From Candidatus Saccharimonadota bacterium (GTDB taxonomy: Bacteria > Eremiobacterota > Xenobia > Xenobiales > Xenobiaceae), in contig SFMI01000042.1 in assembly GCA_004554425.1 (NCBI GenBank), positions 1-13,882 on the forward strand: a stretch of DNA of 13,882 bases, read 5' to 3'. Position 1 is the first letter of the stretch; each line of letters opens with the position of its first letter. Below are positions 1 through 8,047 of this stretch, piece by piece. The translations under genes and the position numbers were made by a program. The notes under the pieces were generated by a model that ran no database searches, was not told the origin of the DNA, and worked only from the letters and a program-made list of their open reading frames with translations.

Positions 1-307
1 AGGCGCTATTATTGTTTAATTGCCAGTTTTCTTTTATAAGCACAGGAACAATATCGGGCCAAAAAACACAAAAAGAGCCAGCCTTTTCCATACTTGTAAT
101 TTGCCCCAGCGACGCTTTTTGCAAAAAAAATCCCATTTTGTCGGTTAATTCTTCCAAATTATTTGGCTCAACAACCTTTACAACTATATTGTCAATATTT
201 CTTTTTTGATTATCCCGAACTAAAAAATCTATATTTATAAATTTTAGCCACCAAAAAGCCGATAAAATCAAAGAGGCTACAATCAACAGCTTAACAATTT
301 TATGCAT
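1..307 (-). CDS. Partial hypothetical membrane-anchored protein (N-terminus only)
   Basis: An open frame of 102 codons starts at ATG (307-305) and runs off the left edge, so the C-terminus is missing. A modest purine-rich site (AAGGGA) lies just upstream of the ATG. Residues 4-21 are hydrophobic (KIVKLLIVASLILSAFWW), behaving as an uncleaved signal anchor or signal peptide. The remainder is hydrophilic and rich in Asn, Asp, Glu and Lys, with no motif I recognise. It lies 85 bp downstream of the RND pump gene on the same strand, but an intrinsic terminator separates them, so it is probably not part of the efflux operon. Its codon use is visibly more AT-rich than that of the neighbours. I assign no function. 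It is supported as real by the open frame, start context and membrane segment, but not by homology. Confidence 0.55.
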   Translation of the reverse strand, partial: MHKIVKLLIVASLILSAFWWLKFINIDFLVRDNQKRNIDNIVVKVVEPNNLEELTDKMGFFLQKASLGQITSMEKAGSFCVFWPDIVPVLIKENWQLNNNSA

Positions 308-325
308 AAGTCCCTTATTTTTGGC

Positions 326-363
326 AAAAAAAATAACTCCCCCAAGAGCAATGCTCAAGGGAG
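326..363 (-). terminator. Intrinsic terminator of the RND efflux operon
   Basis: Read on the minus strand, CTCCC pairs with GGGAG and an inner GAGC pairs with GCTC around a 3-nt loop, with a small asymmetric internal loop between the two stems. The hairpin (363-337) is followed by a T-rich tract with eight consecutive T (333-326). It sits 30 bp past the RND stop codon and before the next gene, as expected for the operon end. An additional 8-bp inverted repeat (388-395 / 408-415) spans the RND stop codon just upstream. Confidence 0.75.
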
Positions 364-392
364 AGCTATTTAATAATCAGCCTTTAATCGAT

Positions 393-3300
393 TTAATCTT
401 TTTTATCTAAATCGACTTTAGAGTGCTGATTGTCTGCCTCTTTAGTGGCCGAATTTTCATCCTTGGTGGACTTTTCAGCTTGACCTAAATCAGCTTTTGC
501 TGAAGGAGCGACAGAAACTTCGGCTTTAGCTTCAGCTTGAGTCGAAGTAGTTGCGCCTTGTCCATTTTCAACGACAGCTTTATTTTGTAAATTGGCAACT
601 TTACGCTGGTCACCAGTTACTAACACAATCAAGCCCTGTACAGTTACATAAAGCACAGGGATGATAAAAACACCTATCAAGGTGGCTGCCAACATACCAC
701 ACATTACGGAAACACCCAGAGCGGATCGGCAAGCAGCGGAAGCACCCTGAGCTTGAGCCAAAGGCAATACACCTAAAATGAAGGCGAATGAAGTCATCAA
801 AATGGGACGGAAACGAATACGCGCACCTTCTACAGTAGCGTCAATCAAATCCATACCGCCATCGTAGTTCATTTTGGCATACTCTACGATCAAAATGGCA
901 TTTTTAGCGGAAAGACCAATCAAAGTCAAAATACCGATTTGAACGTAAATATTCATATCTAAGCCCGCTGCATTAACACCGAGCAAAGCACCCAGAACCA
1001 CCGTAGGCATAGAGAGCAATACGGCAAAAGGAATGCCCCAGCTCTCATACTGAGCCGCCAAGAAAAGGAAGACGAAGACCAAGCCCAAGCCGAGAATAAT
1101 AGCCGTCTGACCAGAAGCTTGCTTTTCTTGGTAGGCCATGCCTGTCCATTCAAAGCCATATTGGTTGGGCAACTTGGAAGCCAACTCTTCGATAGTAGCA
1201 ATACCTTGACCGGAGCTGACGCCAGTTTTGGTACTAGCATTGACTTCTACGGTACGGTAGAGGTTGTATCTCAAAACAACTTCCGGACCGGTAGTTTGGT
1301 TTACAGTAGTAACTGTACTCAAAGGCACCATGCTGCCATTTTGGCTGCGCAAATAGATAGAGCCGATATCACTAGGATCGCGTCTGTAAGCCGATTCAGC
1401 TTGCATCATTACACGCCAAGTACGGCCAAATTGGTTGAACTGGTTGATAAAGTAGCCGCCTAAGTTGATTTGCATAGCCAAGAAAGCAGACTTGACAGGG
1501 ATTTGCAAGTTTTGCAATTTATCTCGGTCTACATCAACTTTCAACATAGGAATAGCCGGGTTGAACATAGTGTAGGCGGAAGTAAAGATATCTTGTCGCT
1601 GATTTACTTTAGCAATAAAGTCTTTGGCGGCTAAGAACATAGGCATAATCTCACCGCCGCTACGGTCTTGGAATTCCATAGTCAAAGCGGAAGACATACC
1701 TAAACCAGGTACGGGCGGAGGACAGAAAACTACGGTAGAAGCTTCTTTTATTTCAGAAGCTTCCTTAGTCATAGCCCCAATTAAACCGCGCAACTGAGTT
1801 TCTGGAGTAGTACGCTCGTCCCAGTCTTTCAAAGCGCCAATTACGGCGCCAGCGTTACTGGACATGTTGCCTTGCATAATGTTGTAGCCCACCAAACCAA
1901 TGGTATTTTCGACTGCATCACTATGCTTTTTCATAATTTCGTCAAGTTTATTAACTACAGCTTCGGTGCGTTCCAAAGAAGCGCCGGAAGGCAAAGTGCA
2001 ACTAATAAGCACGATACCTTGGTCTTCCATGGGAATAAAGCCAGTAGGAGTTGTTGTAGCTAAATGATAAGCGCCATAGTAAACAGCTCCAATAATTAAG
2101 AAGCTAACAATTAAGTTCTTAACTAAGAAGCGAACTATAGTTGTATACAGATGGGTAAACCAGCCGAATACAATATCGAAAAGCTTAAAGAACCAACCGA
2201 ATAAATAGTCGACGATGCCCTTTTCTGAACGGGGACGCAAGAGCAAAGAGCATAAAGCTGGAGTCATGGTCAGAGCTACCAAAGCCGACAGTAATACAGA
2301 TACGGCCAAAGTGATAGCAAATTGCTTATACATAACACCGGTCATACCGCCCATAAAAGCTACAGGTACGAACACAGCGCAAAGCACCAAAGCAATGGCC
2401 ATAACCGGGCCGGATACTTCGTCCATAGCCTTTTCAGTAGCTTCCATAGGAGAGAGACCATGCTCAATGTGTAGTTCGACAGCCTCCACCACTACAATGG
2501 CGTCGTCTACTACAATACCTACGGCCAATACCATACCAAACATAGTCAGCAAGTTAATGGAGAAGCCTAAAGCAGCAAATCCAGCGAAAGTACCGACCAA
2601 AGAGACAGGAACAGCCAAAATAGGTACCAACGTAGCGCGGAAATTGCCCAAGAAGACAAAGACCACGATCAATACCAAAACAATAGCTTCAAAGAGGGTT
2701 TGCACCACTTCTTCAATAGATTTAACTACGAAGACTGTAGCGTCGTAAGTTACGGTATAGTTGATACCGGTAGGGAAACTCTTAGAAAGTTCAGCCAGCT
2801 TAGCCTTTACGGATTTGGCCAAAGCTACAGCATTGGCGCTGGGCTGCTGATAAATAGCGATAACTACAGAGCTATTACCGTTAAACTGACCTTTGGTAGA
2901 GTAAGTATTGGCACCCAATTCTACTCGAGCTACGTCACGGACACGCAAATAGGCGCCGTTAGGCTGAGTGCGGATAATGACATTGCCAAACTCTTCTGGT
3001 GTAGTTAAGCGCCCTTTAACATTGACAGGGTATTGGAATTGTACTCCGGCTGCCTGTGGCGGATCGCCGATAGAGCCGGCCGCAGCCTGAACGTTTTGCG
3101 TTTGGATAGCCCCAACTATATCATCTACAGTCACACCCAATTTGGCCAAAACATCGGGTTTAATCCAGATGCGCATGGAATAGTCGCGCTGACCGACCAG
3201 AATAGCCGCCGAGCCGACGCCATTTAAACGAGCCAATTGGTCAATAATGTTGATAACACAATAGTTACTGACAAAAAGATCGTCTCGAGAGCCATCGCCG

Positions 3301-3731
3301 GAATAGAAATTCAAATAAAGCAATTGCTGAGTAGATTGCTTTTTAACGCTTACACCCGACTGGGTAACTTCGGTAGGCAGCAAAGGCGTGGCCTTGGAAA
3401 GACGGTTTTGCACATCTACCATGGCCATATCTTGGTCACGAGACAAGTCGAAAGTAACTTGCAAAGTGTAGTGGCCGGAGTTGGCGCAAATCGAACGCAT
3501 GTAAAGCATGCCTTCAGCGCCGTTGATCTGTTGCTCAATACATGAAGCGACCGTCTCTTCCAACACTTGAGCATTGGCGCCGGCATAATCAGCATCAAGC
3601 TGAATAACCGGAGGCGTAATAGCCGGATATTGAGCTACAGGCAAACTGTAAATACAAACCGCACCGGATAGCAATATGATTAGCGAAATCACTATGGCTA
3701 GAACCGGACGGTGAATAAAGAATTTCGCCAA
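393..3731 (-). CDS. RND-family multidrug efflux pump, inner-membrane subunit (HAE1, AcrB/MexB-like)
   Basis: This is the proton-driven pump of a tripartite drug/solute exporter, acting as an inner-membrane trimer that docks with the adaptor and outer-membrane channel encoded upstream. The protein has 1112 residues and the usual two-fold repeat of a transmembrane helix, a large periplasmic loop and five or six more helices. The N-terminus has the typical FFIHRPVLA motif. The TM4 proton-relay aspartates are D409 and D410 in GIVVDDAIVVVEAVE. TM10 carries K943 in GLSAKNAILIVEYAK, and R975 and T980 follow in RFRPILMTS. The start is TTG at 3731, chosen because a perfect AAGGAG (3744-3739) lies 7 nt upstream and the family N-terminus begins there; the preceding stop codon is 14 nt away. 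The oddity is a hydrophilic tail of about 70 residues after the last helix (from ~1040), rich in Ala, Lys, Glu, Ser and Thr, making the protein longer than the ~1050 residues typical of the family. Substrates cannot be predicted. Confidence 0.97.
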   Translation of the reverse strand: MAKFFIHRPVLAIVISLIILLSGAVCIYSLPVAQYPAITPPVIQLDADYAGANAQVLEETVASCIEQQINGAEGMLYMRSICANSGHYTLQVTFDLSRDQDMAMVDVQNRLSKATPLLPTEVTQSGVSVKKQSTQQLLYLNFYSGDGSRDDLFVSNYCVINIIDQLARLNGVGSAAILVGQRDYSMRIWIKPDVLAKLGVTVDDIVGAIQTQNVQAAAGSIGDPPQAAGVQFQYPVNVKGRLTTPEEFGNVIIRTQPNGAYLRVRDVARVELGANTYSTKGQFNGNSSVVIAIYQQPSANAVALAKSVKAKLAELSKSFPTGINYTVTYDATVFVVKSIEEVVQTLFEAIVLVLIVVFVFLGNFRATLVPILAVPVSLVGTFAGFAALGFSINLLTMFGMVLAVGIVVDDAIVVVEAVELHIEHGLSPMEATEKAMDEVSGPVMAIALVLCAVFVPVAFMGGMTGVMYKQFAITLAVSVLLSALVALTMTPALCSLLLRPRSEKGIVDYLFGWFFKLFDIVFGWFTHLYTTIVRFLVKNLIVSFLIIGAVYYGAYHLATTTPTGFIPMEDQGIVLISCTLPSGASLERTEAVVNKLDEIMKKHSDAVENTIGLVGYNIMQGNMSSNAGAVIGALKDWDERTTPETQLRGLIGAMTKEASEIKEASTVVFCPPPVPGLGMSSALTMEFQDRSGGEIMPMFLAAKDFIAKVNQRQDIFTSAYTMFNPAIPMLKVDVDRDKLQNLQIPVKSAFLAMQINLGGYFINQFNQFGRTWRVMMQAESAYRRDPSDIGSIYLRSQNGSMVPLSTVTTVNQTTGPEVVLRYNLYRTVEVNASTKTGVSSGQGIATIEELASKLPNQYGFEWTGMAYQEKQASGQTAIILGLGLVFVFLFLAAQYESWGIPFAVLLSMPTVVLGALLGVNAAGLDMNIYVQIGILTLIGLSAKNAILIVEYAKMNYDGGMDLIDATVEGARIRFRPILMTSFAFILGVLPLAQAQGASAACRSALGVSVMCGMLAATLIGVFIIPVLYVTVQGLIVLVTGDQRKVANLQNKAVVENGQGATTSTQAEAKAEVSVAPSAKADLGQAEKSTKDENSATKEADNQHSKVDLDKKD

Positions 3732-3745
3732 AGTATTTCTCCTTC

Positions 3746-5125
3746 TTAGCCTTGAGCAGAAGAGTCAACCGTGCCGCTAGAGACTACTGTAGGATCGCAG
3801 GGAGTACCGGCCTGAACTTTAGTAAGTCCGTCAACTACAACCATTTCGCCTTGCTTTAAGCCAGACTTGACAATGAAATCAGTACCCACGGCATCGCCGA
3901 CTGTAATATTTCTTGACTCGACAATGTTATTAGGGCCGACAACATAGACAGAATGATCGGATTGAACAGTAGAAACAGCACGCTGAGGAACGACTAAAAC
4001 TTTTTCCGAAGCGCGGCTAGTTATGCGCAAGCGGCCAAACTGACCTTCACGCAACAATCTTTCCGGATTTGGGAAAGAGACACGAATGCCGATAGTACCG
4101 CTTTTAGAGTCGAGAGAGCGGGACAGCATACTGAATTGACCGCTATGCTTATAAACAGAACCGTCAGACAAAACTAAATTAAAGTCGACAGCACCAGCCC
4201 CGCGGTGTTCCATCATATAGAGGTACTCTTTTTCGCTGACGCTGAAATTGCAATAGATAGGATCAAGCGAAGAAATGGTAACTAACACTTGCTGACTGCC
4301 AGCTTGGCCTACCAAGTTGCCAGGGTAAACATTAATTTCTCCAATTACACCGGTAATAGGAGAAGTAATAGTACAATAACCAATATTCAATTGAGCTTGG
4401 GTAACTTGAGCTTGAGCAGCTTCCAAGTTAGCTTGAGCTACGTCGATCTTAGCTTGAGAAGAAAGCTCGGTATTTTTCAAAGTGGCCAAGGCTGCATCTA
4501 CTCTAGCTTGAGCTACGTCACGCTGAGCAATAGCGTTATCCAAAGTCTGAGTTGGAATAACGCCATTTTTGGCCAAGGGCTTGTAGCGATCGACGTCCTG
4601 TTGAGCTCTAACTAGATCGGCTCGAGAGGAGGCCAAGTCGGCCTTGACGCGACGTACGTCGACTTGAGCTTTAGCATAAGCCAAATCGGCTTGACATTGC
4701 GAAACTTGAGCTTGAGCGCCTTGCAAAGCGGCTACGTAAGGAGCATCGTCAATACGGAAAAGCACCTGGCCGGCATTTACCTTAAAGCCTTCTTTAAATG
4801 AGAAGTCTTGCAAAGTACCAACTACACGGGCTTTAACGTCTACAGTGCTGGAATATTTAAGTTCAGCCGGCCACTCACGAGTAAACTTTTGCTCGATAGT
4901 GACGATTTTAGCCACATTAACGGCTGGAGCCGGAGCTTGAGCAGTATCTGTCGCCGCTTCGTTTTTGCTGATATCTTTAGAACTTGCAGACTGCGTTTCC
5001 GAAGAAGTACCGGAAGCTTGGCCTTCTTGGCCTTTGGAAGTCTCGCCGGAACAGCCGGAAACAAACAGACTTAAGCCTAAAACAGCAGCTGTCATGTAAA
5101 AAGTAAACCTACGGGAAAAGTTCAT
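3746..5125 (-). CDS. RND efflux periplasmic adaptor, membrane-fusion lipoprotein (AcrA/MexA-like)
   Basis: This adaptor links the RND pump to the outer-membrane channel in the periplasm and is probably anchored to the inner membrane by lipid. From ATG 5125 it has 459 residues; AGGAG lies 6 nt upstream, so I prefer this to an in-frame TTG at 5158 that has no such site. Residues 1-25 form a lipoprotein signal with lipobox FVSGC, giving lipidated C25. A Ser/Ala/Glu-rich linker (26-70) precedes the beta-barrel and lipoyl half (about 96-130), an alpha-helical coiled-coil hairpin (about 131-248) with tip at NGVIPTQ (187-193), the second lipoyl half (TSPITGVIGEINVYPGNLV), and the barrel and membrane-proximal domains. 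The hairpin arms are unusually long and built from AQA-type heptads, so the DNA shows short near-repeats. R180 and L184 match the first two positions of the RLS motif used to contact TolC; the third position appears to be Pro191. The OMF gene ends 36 nt upstream and the pump starts 14 nt downstream, giving a tight operon. Confidence 0.96.
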   Translation of the reverse strand: MNFSRRFTFYMTAAVLGLSLFVSGCSGETSKGQEGQASGTSSETQSASSKDISKNEAATDTAQAPAPAVNVAKIVTIEQKFTREWPAELKYSSTVDVKARVVGTLQDFSFKEGFKVNAGQVLFRIDDAPYVAALQGAQAQVSQCQADLAYAKAQVDVRRVKADLASSRADLVRAQQDVDRYKPLAKNGVIPTQTLDNAIAQRDVAQARVDAALATLKNTELSSQAKIDVAQANLEAAQAQVTQAQLNIGYCTITSPITGVIGEINVYPGNLVGQAGSQQVLVTISSLDPIYCNFSVSEKEYLYMMEHRGAGAVDFNLVLSDGSVYKHSGQFSMLSRSLDSKSGTIGIRVSFPNPERLLREGQFGRLRITSRASEKVLVVPQRAVSTVQSDHSVYVVGPNNIVESRNITVGDAVGTDFIVKSGLKQGEMVVVDGLTKVQAGTPCDPTVVSSGTVDSSAQG

Positions 5126-5161
5126 ATTTATCTCCTGATAAAGACTGATAACTTTCAATAG

Positions 5162-6847
5162 TTAAGGCTGTTCTGGGGCTTCCAGCAGCTCATCGGTAAC
5201 TTCCAAACGGCGCTCAGGGAAATCGCACCCTACGCTATGTTCAATAGCAGAAAAAGCCAAGTCGCGATCATAAGAAGCTACCACATAGGCTACACGAGCG
5301 TCATTTAAGCTTCTCAAGCTGTCCTGTACTTCTAAAGAAGTACCCAAACCGTTTAAGAAACGTTGGCGAGCCATATCACTGTACACCCAAGCAGCTTCTA
5401 CACGTTTGCGAGCTGTTTGCAAAACTACCGCAGAGAGATTAAAGTCAATCCAGGCCTTCTCTACTTCCAAGCGAATACTGTTGCACAATTGATCGCGTGA
5501 AGCTTCCAGAGAACGAATCTGAGAATCAAGCTCAATCAGCTTTTGCTTTTTTAAGCCTCCATCCCAAACAGACCAATTTACATTTAAACTAAGCTGGTAC
5601 ATGCTGCAAGGATAAGTGCGATAGCCAGGAGAGAAGATGTAATCGGCAGCCAACATAACCTGAGGTAAATTGCTGCATTTTTCTGCTTCACGCACTTTCT
5701 CGGCTACTTCTATGCTGCGATCCAAACTCAATATTTCAAAACGGCGACGCATAGCCAATTCTTGCAAATCGGACAGACGACAGAGCGGGTCAACCTCTAT
5801 AGCTTTAGGCGATTGAAAATACAAAGGCTCTGAACTTGCTTCACCAGTAACGCGTTCTTCCAAGTCGCTCAAAAAAGCCGCATTGGCAGTTTTGACACCG
5901 CTATAGCTGCGCTCTAATTGTTCGTGAGCTTCTGTCACTTGCAAGTCAGCTTGAATGACATCATAAAGGGCCATAATGCCTTGACGATACAAGCGCTTAG
6001 AGTCAGAAAGATTCTTCTCACAAACTTGCAAATTGAGCTTGGCTACATCAACTTGAGCTTCAGCCTTTAAGCAATTAAAAAAGTCCTTCTTAACTGCATA
6101 AGCCAAATCGTGTCTGACTGAAGCAGCGTCTAAAGCAGCCACCCCTATTTGTAAATAGGAGGCGGCGATTTGCTTTTCTACTTGACCAAAAGTAGTAAGC
6201 AAAAGTTGCAAAGAAGCATCCAATTGGTTGGTAAGAGCTTCCAGTGTAGTTCTGTTGCCGCTGACTTGCCTATTTTGCCAAGTAGTCTTATCACCGACTA
6301 TAAATTTTAAGTTCTTTTGGGTTTTGTTCTGGCCATATTGAGCGTTGGCCTGAACAATTTTTTCGTCAGCTACTCTGACTTTGGAATTTTGGCGCATAGC
6401 TTTGCTAAGGCTACTTTCCAAAGTGTATGAGTCGACAGCACTGTTAATGTCAAACTTGTCACTTCCAGTAACGGAGCGTTCCATTTGACGCACAGCTCCG
6501 GAGCCGTCGATAATTTGCATTTCTAACAAACTCTTAGGCTCAGAGTTTTCTACTGTTTGGGAAGAGGGATCAGTTGTTTCTTCCGTATCATTAAATCTTG
6601 AAACATAACTGCTGGCCGGTGATTTACTTCCTTTAGTATCGCCGACTTTAGCAGAACAGGAAATTTTATTGGCAGATTTAATGTCTTCAGATGAAGGTGC
6701 TTTTACACTGTAGTTTGAGTCGACGGCGGTTCGGCCGCCTTTAGCCTCTCGGTCAACAGCACCGCCGTCCCCTGTATTGGCTTGAGCTAGCCCACCTAAA
6801 AAAAAGGCAAGCGACAGCCCAAGTGCTAGAACTCGCTTATTATTCAT
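5162..6847 (-). CDS. TolC-family outer-membrane efflux channel (OMF)
   Basis: First gene of the efflux operon, encoding the trimeric outer-membrane channel and periplasmic tunnel for the pump. The protein has 561 residues and begins at ATG 6847, with only a weak purine-rich ribosome site. Residues 1-23 form a classical signal peptide ending in AQA; there is no lipobox, so it is not an OprM-type lipoprotein. Two OEP repeats follow: YTLESSLSKAM (141-151) starts the first, with long coiled helices to about 330. DLQELAMRRRFEILSLDRSIE (360-380) starts the second, with LNVNWSVWDGGLKKQKL (421-437) as the strand/periplasmic signature and NGLGTSLEVQDSLRSLNDAR (499-518) near the C-terminal helix. Between signal peptide and first repeat lies a stretch of about 115 residues rich in Ser, Gly, Asp, Glu and Lys with no predicted fold, which ordinary TolC proteins lack. 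A Gram-negative-type envelope is implied. Confidence 0.93.
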   Translation of the reverse strand: MNNKRVLALGLSLAFFLGGLAQANTGDGGAVDREAKGGRTAVDSNYSVKAPSSEDIKSANKISCSAKVGDTKGSKSPASSYVSRFNDTEETTDPSSQTVENSEPKSLLEMQIIDGSGAVRQMERSVTGSDKFDINSAVDSYTLESSLSKAMRQNSKVRVADEKIVQANAQYGQNKTQKNLKFIVGDKTTWQNRQVSGNRTTLEALTNQLDASLQLLLTTFGQVEKQIAASYLQIGVAALDAASVRHDLAYAVKKDFFNCLKAEAQVDVAKLNLQVCEKNLSDSKRLYRQGIMALYDVIQADLQVTEAHEQLERSYSGVKTANAAFLSDLEERVTGEASSEPLYFQSPKAIEVDPLCRLSDLQELAMRRRFEILSLDRSIEVAEKVREAEKCSNLPQVMLAADYIFSPGYRTYPCSMYQLSLNVNWSVWDGGLKKQKLIELDSQIRSLEASRDQLCNSIRLEVEKAWIDFNLSAVVLQTARKRVEAAWVYSDMARQRFLNGLGTSLEVQDSLRSLNDARVAYVVASYDRDLAFSAIEHSVGCDFPERRLEVTDELLEAPEQP

Positions 6848-7106
6848 CTATTTTACCAATTGACAAAGATTTGGCCCTGCCTTTAGTGGAACTTCAGACT
6901 TAACTTGCAAACGCTATGCGATTTCATCGACCTAAGCAAAACACTAGCAACATTTTCATTAAATGCAATTTTTCGCCCAATAGCATCGCTCACAACGAGC
7001 TCCGTGCGCAAGGCGCGGAGGGCCAGACTTCCGCACCTTTAATTATTGCAAGTATTCGTCGGAATTTTGCACTTACTTTTGTTGGTTCCTCTTCAATGCC
7101 GTAGTT
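6848..7106. other. Intergenic region upstream of the efflux operon with a GC-rich hairpin
   Basis: No convincing gene is present: the only small plus-strand frame (6916-7104) has no ribosome site and no recognisable protein character. The region must hold the promoter of the minus-strand efflux operon. Its clearest structure is an 8-bp stem, CTCCGTGC (7000-7007) paired with GCGCGGAG (7013-7020) around a 5-nt loop with one G-U pair. It is not followed by a T-run on either strand, so it is not a terminator; it may be an operator or a leader hairpin. I see no riboswitch that I can name. Confidence 0.5.
7042..7050 (-). promoter_or_regulatory. Weak candidate extended -10 promoter for the efflux operon
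   Basis: On the minus strand the sequence TGCAATAAT has an extended -10 form (TG, one base, AATAAT) but no convincing -35 box at 16-18 bp. If used, transcription would start near 7035, the GC-rich hairpin at 7000-7020 would be near the RNA 5' end, and the leader would be close to 190 nt. Other weak hexamer pairs exist between 6880 and 6975, so this is only a candidate. Confidence 0.2.
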
Positions 7107-7165
7107 AAAAAAATAAAAAGCCGCTCAGAATTTTGTTCAAGCAATAAAGCCAGATTCTAAACGGC
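7107..7165 (-). terminator. Strong intrinsic terminator of the DUF4013-like gene
   Basis: On the minus strand, GCCGTTTAGAAT (7165-7154) pairs with ATTCTGAGCGGC (7131-7120), a continuous 12-bp stem with two G-U pairs. The loop is about 22 nt, and a tract of T5-A-T7 (7119-7107) follows. It lies 33 bp past the stop codon of the membrane protein gene at 7199-7897 and insulates it from the efflux operon. Confidence 0.85.
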
Positions 7166-7198
7166 AATTTCTTTATATAACGCTTATAGCGTCAAGAT

Positions 7199-7897
7199 TT
7201 AATAATCGGAGTTGCCTCCCGAACTATGGACATAGTCGCTAGATAAATCAGCACCAATCTTACCAGTATTAGGATTATCACTAATTTTACGCATGTACAT
7301 GCCGCAGAAATAAGCTGTAGTAATAGTAGTCAACGGTATTGCAATCAAATTACCGACAATAGGAATAAAGCCGAGGAAGCCAAAAACGAAGTTCCAAAGA
7401 ACAGGATAGAAAATAGCTGCAATATACAGCCCCTTATCCATTCCCGCAATTTGCATAATCCTAGAAAACTGAGTAACTACTAACCAACCATCATCTTCAG
7501 CCGTCAAACAAGTAACAGCCACGCCGAAACAAGCAACAATGATTGACGAAGCCAGAAGCAACAACACGCCAATTATACCGCCAATAGCCATGGCTCCTTC
7601 TTTTCCGGAAGCCATACAAGGTATAACGATTATCAAACCGAGGATCATGGGTAAGAACAGCAAGAGCATTTGCACCATTAAACGTAACCCATCCATATAC
7701 AGTACGGCAAAATCATCCGATAAAACCAAGTCCGGAAGCTGGTCATTACCGTCACGTATAGAACGAATTATGCGCAAAGTATATCCGCACATAACAGGAC
7801 TTGTGATAACAAAAACCGCACAAATGATCAGGATAGCACAAATTTTTATATAATTAGCCGATTTAAAAATGTAGTTAATTGTCCCTGCAAACTGCAT
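7199..7897 (-). CDS. Polytopic membrane protein, DUF4013-like
   Basis: A 232-residue integral membrane protein of unknown biochemical role. The start is ATG 7897, chosen because GGAGGG lies 7 nt upstream; an in-frame TTG at 7927 would add 10 residues with no better site. Hydrophobic segments lie at about 17-35, 72-92, 102-128, 157-173 and 176-200. The loop after the first helix, SPVMCGYTLRIIRSIRDG followed by a Leu-Pro and an Asp-rich stretch (LPDLVLSDDFAVLYMDGLR), resembles the GY-x-x-R ... LP-(D/E) ... DG pattern that I associate with DUF4013. The last 30 residues are polar (Asn, Gly, Ser, Asp, Tyr). Family assignment is from memory of that pattern and is moderately sure. The neighbouring gene 8048-8776 has a similar layout, so the two may form a paralogous pair or a hetero-complex. 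It ends at a strong terminator. Confidence 0.8.
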   Translation of the reverse strand: MQFAGTINYIFKSANYIKICAILIICAVFVITSPVMCGYTLRIIRSIRDGNDQLPDLVLSDDFAVLYMDGLRLMVQMLLLFLPMILGLIIVIPCMASGKEGAMAIGGIIGVLLLLASSIIVACFGVAVTCLTAEDDGWLVVTQFSRIMQIAGMDKGLYIAAIFYPVLWNFVFGFLGFIPIVGNLIAIPLTTITTAYFCGMYMRKISDNPNTGKIGADLSSDYVHSSGGNSDY

Positions 7898-8002
7898 ATT
7901 CAATCCCTCCGCACAAGTAAAGTACAATAACCCTGTCTATTTCACCAACAACGCCGACTCTTCCTCCGCTCTATTAACTACGCTTACAATTAATGGACTC
8001 AC

Positions 8003-8011
8003 GTTATAACA
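8003..8011 (-). promoter_or_regulatory. Candidate extended -10 promoter for the DUF4013-like gene
   Basis: The minus strand reads TGTTATAAC: the TG-N extension plus a five-of-six match to TATAAT. The -35 at 17 bp (TTTCGA) is poor, as is common for extended -10 promoters. Initiation near 7996 would give a leader of about 100 nt before ATG 7897. It suggests that the gene can be transcribed apart from the upstream membrane gene, 150 bp away. Confidence 0.4.
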
Positions 8012-8047
8012 CATTCTCGTTCAAATCGAAAATTATAATATTTTAGC

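Noticed and set aside
388..415. 8-bp inverted repeat spanning the RND stop codon
   Set aside because: Its T6/A6 run is in the loop, not after the stem, and the better terminator lies 25 bp further on, so it is not called separately.
2215..2748. 177-residue plus-strand open frame opposite the RND pump gene
   Set aside because: It is antisense to a strongly supported gene, is dominated by Thr/Lys/Ala/Ser low complexity from reverse-complement codon bias, and has no ribosome site or domain.
4380..4740. CTTGAGC-type short repeats that might suggest a tandem DNA repeat
   Set aside because: They encode AQA/AQV heptads of the adaptor coiled coil in frame, so they are explained by the protein; kept only as a note on hairpin length.
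6916..7104. 62-residue plus-strand frame in the intergenic region
   Set aside because: No Shine-Dalgarno, no recognisable protein character, and it runs across the GC hairpin and efflux leader; best treated as chance.
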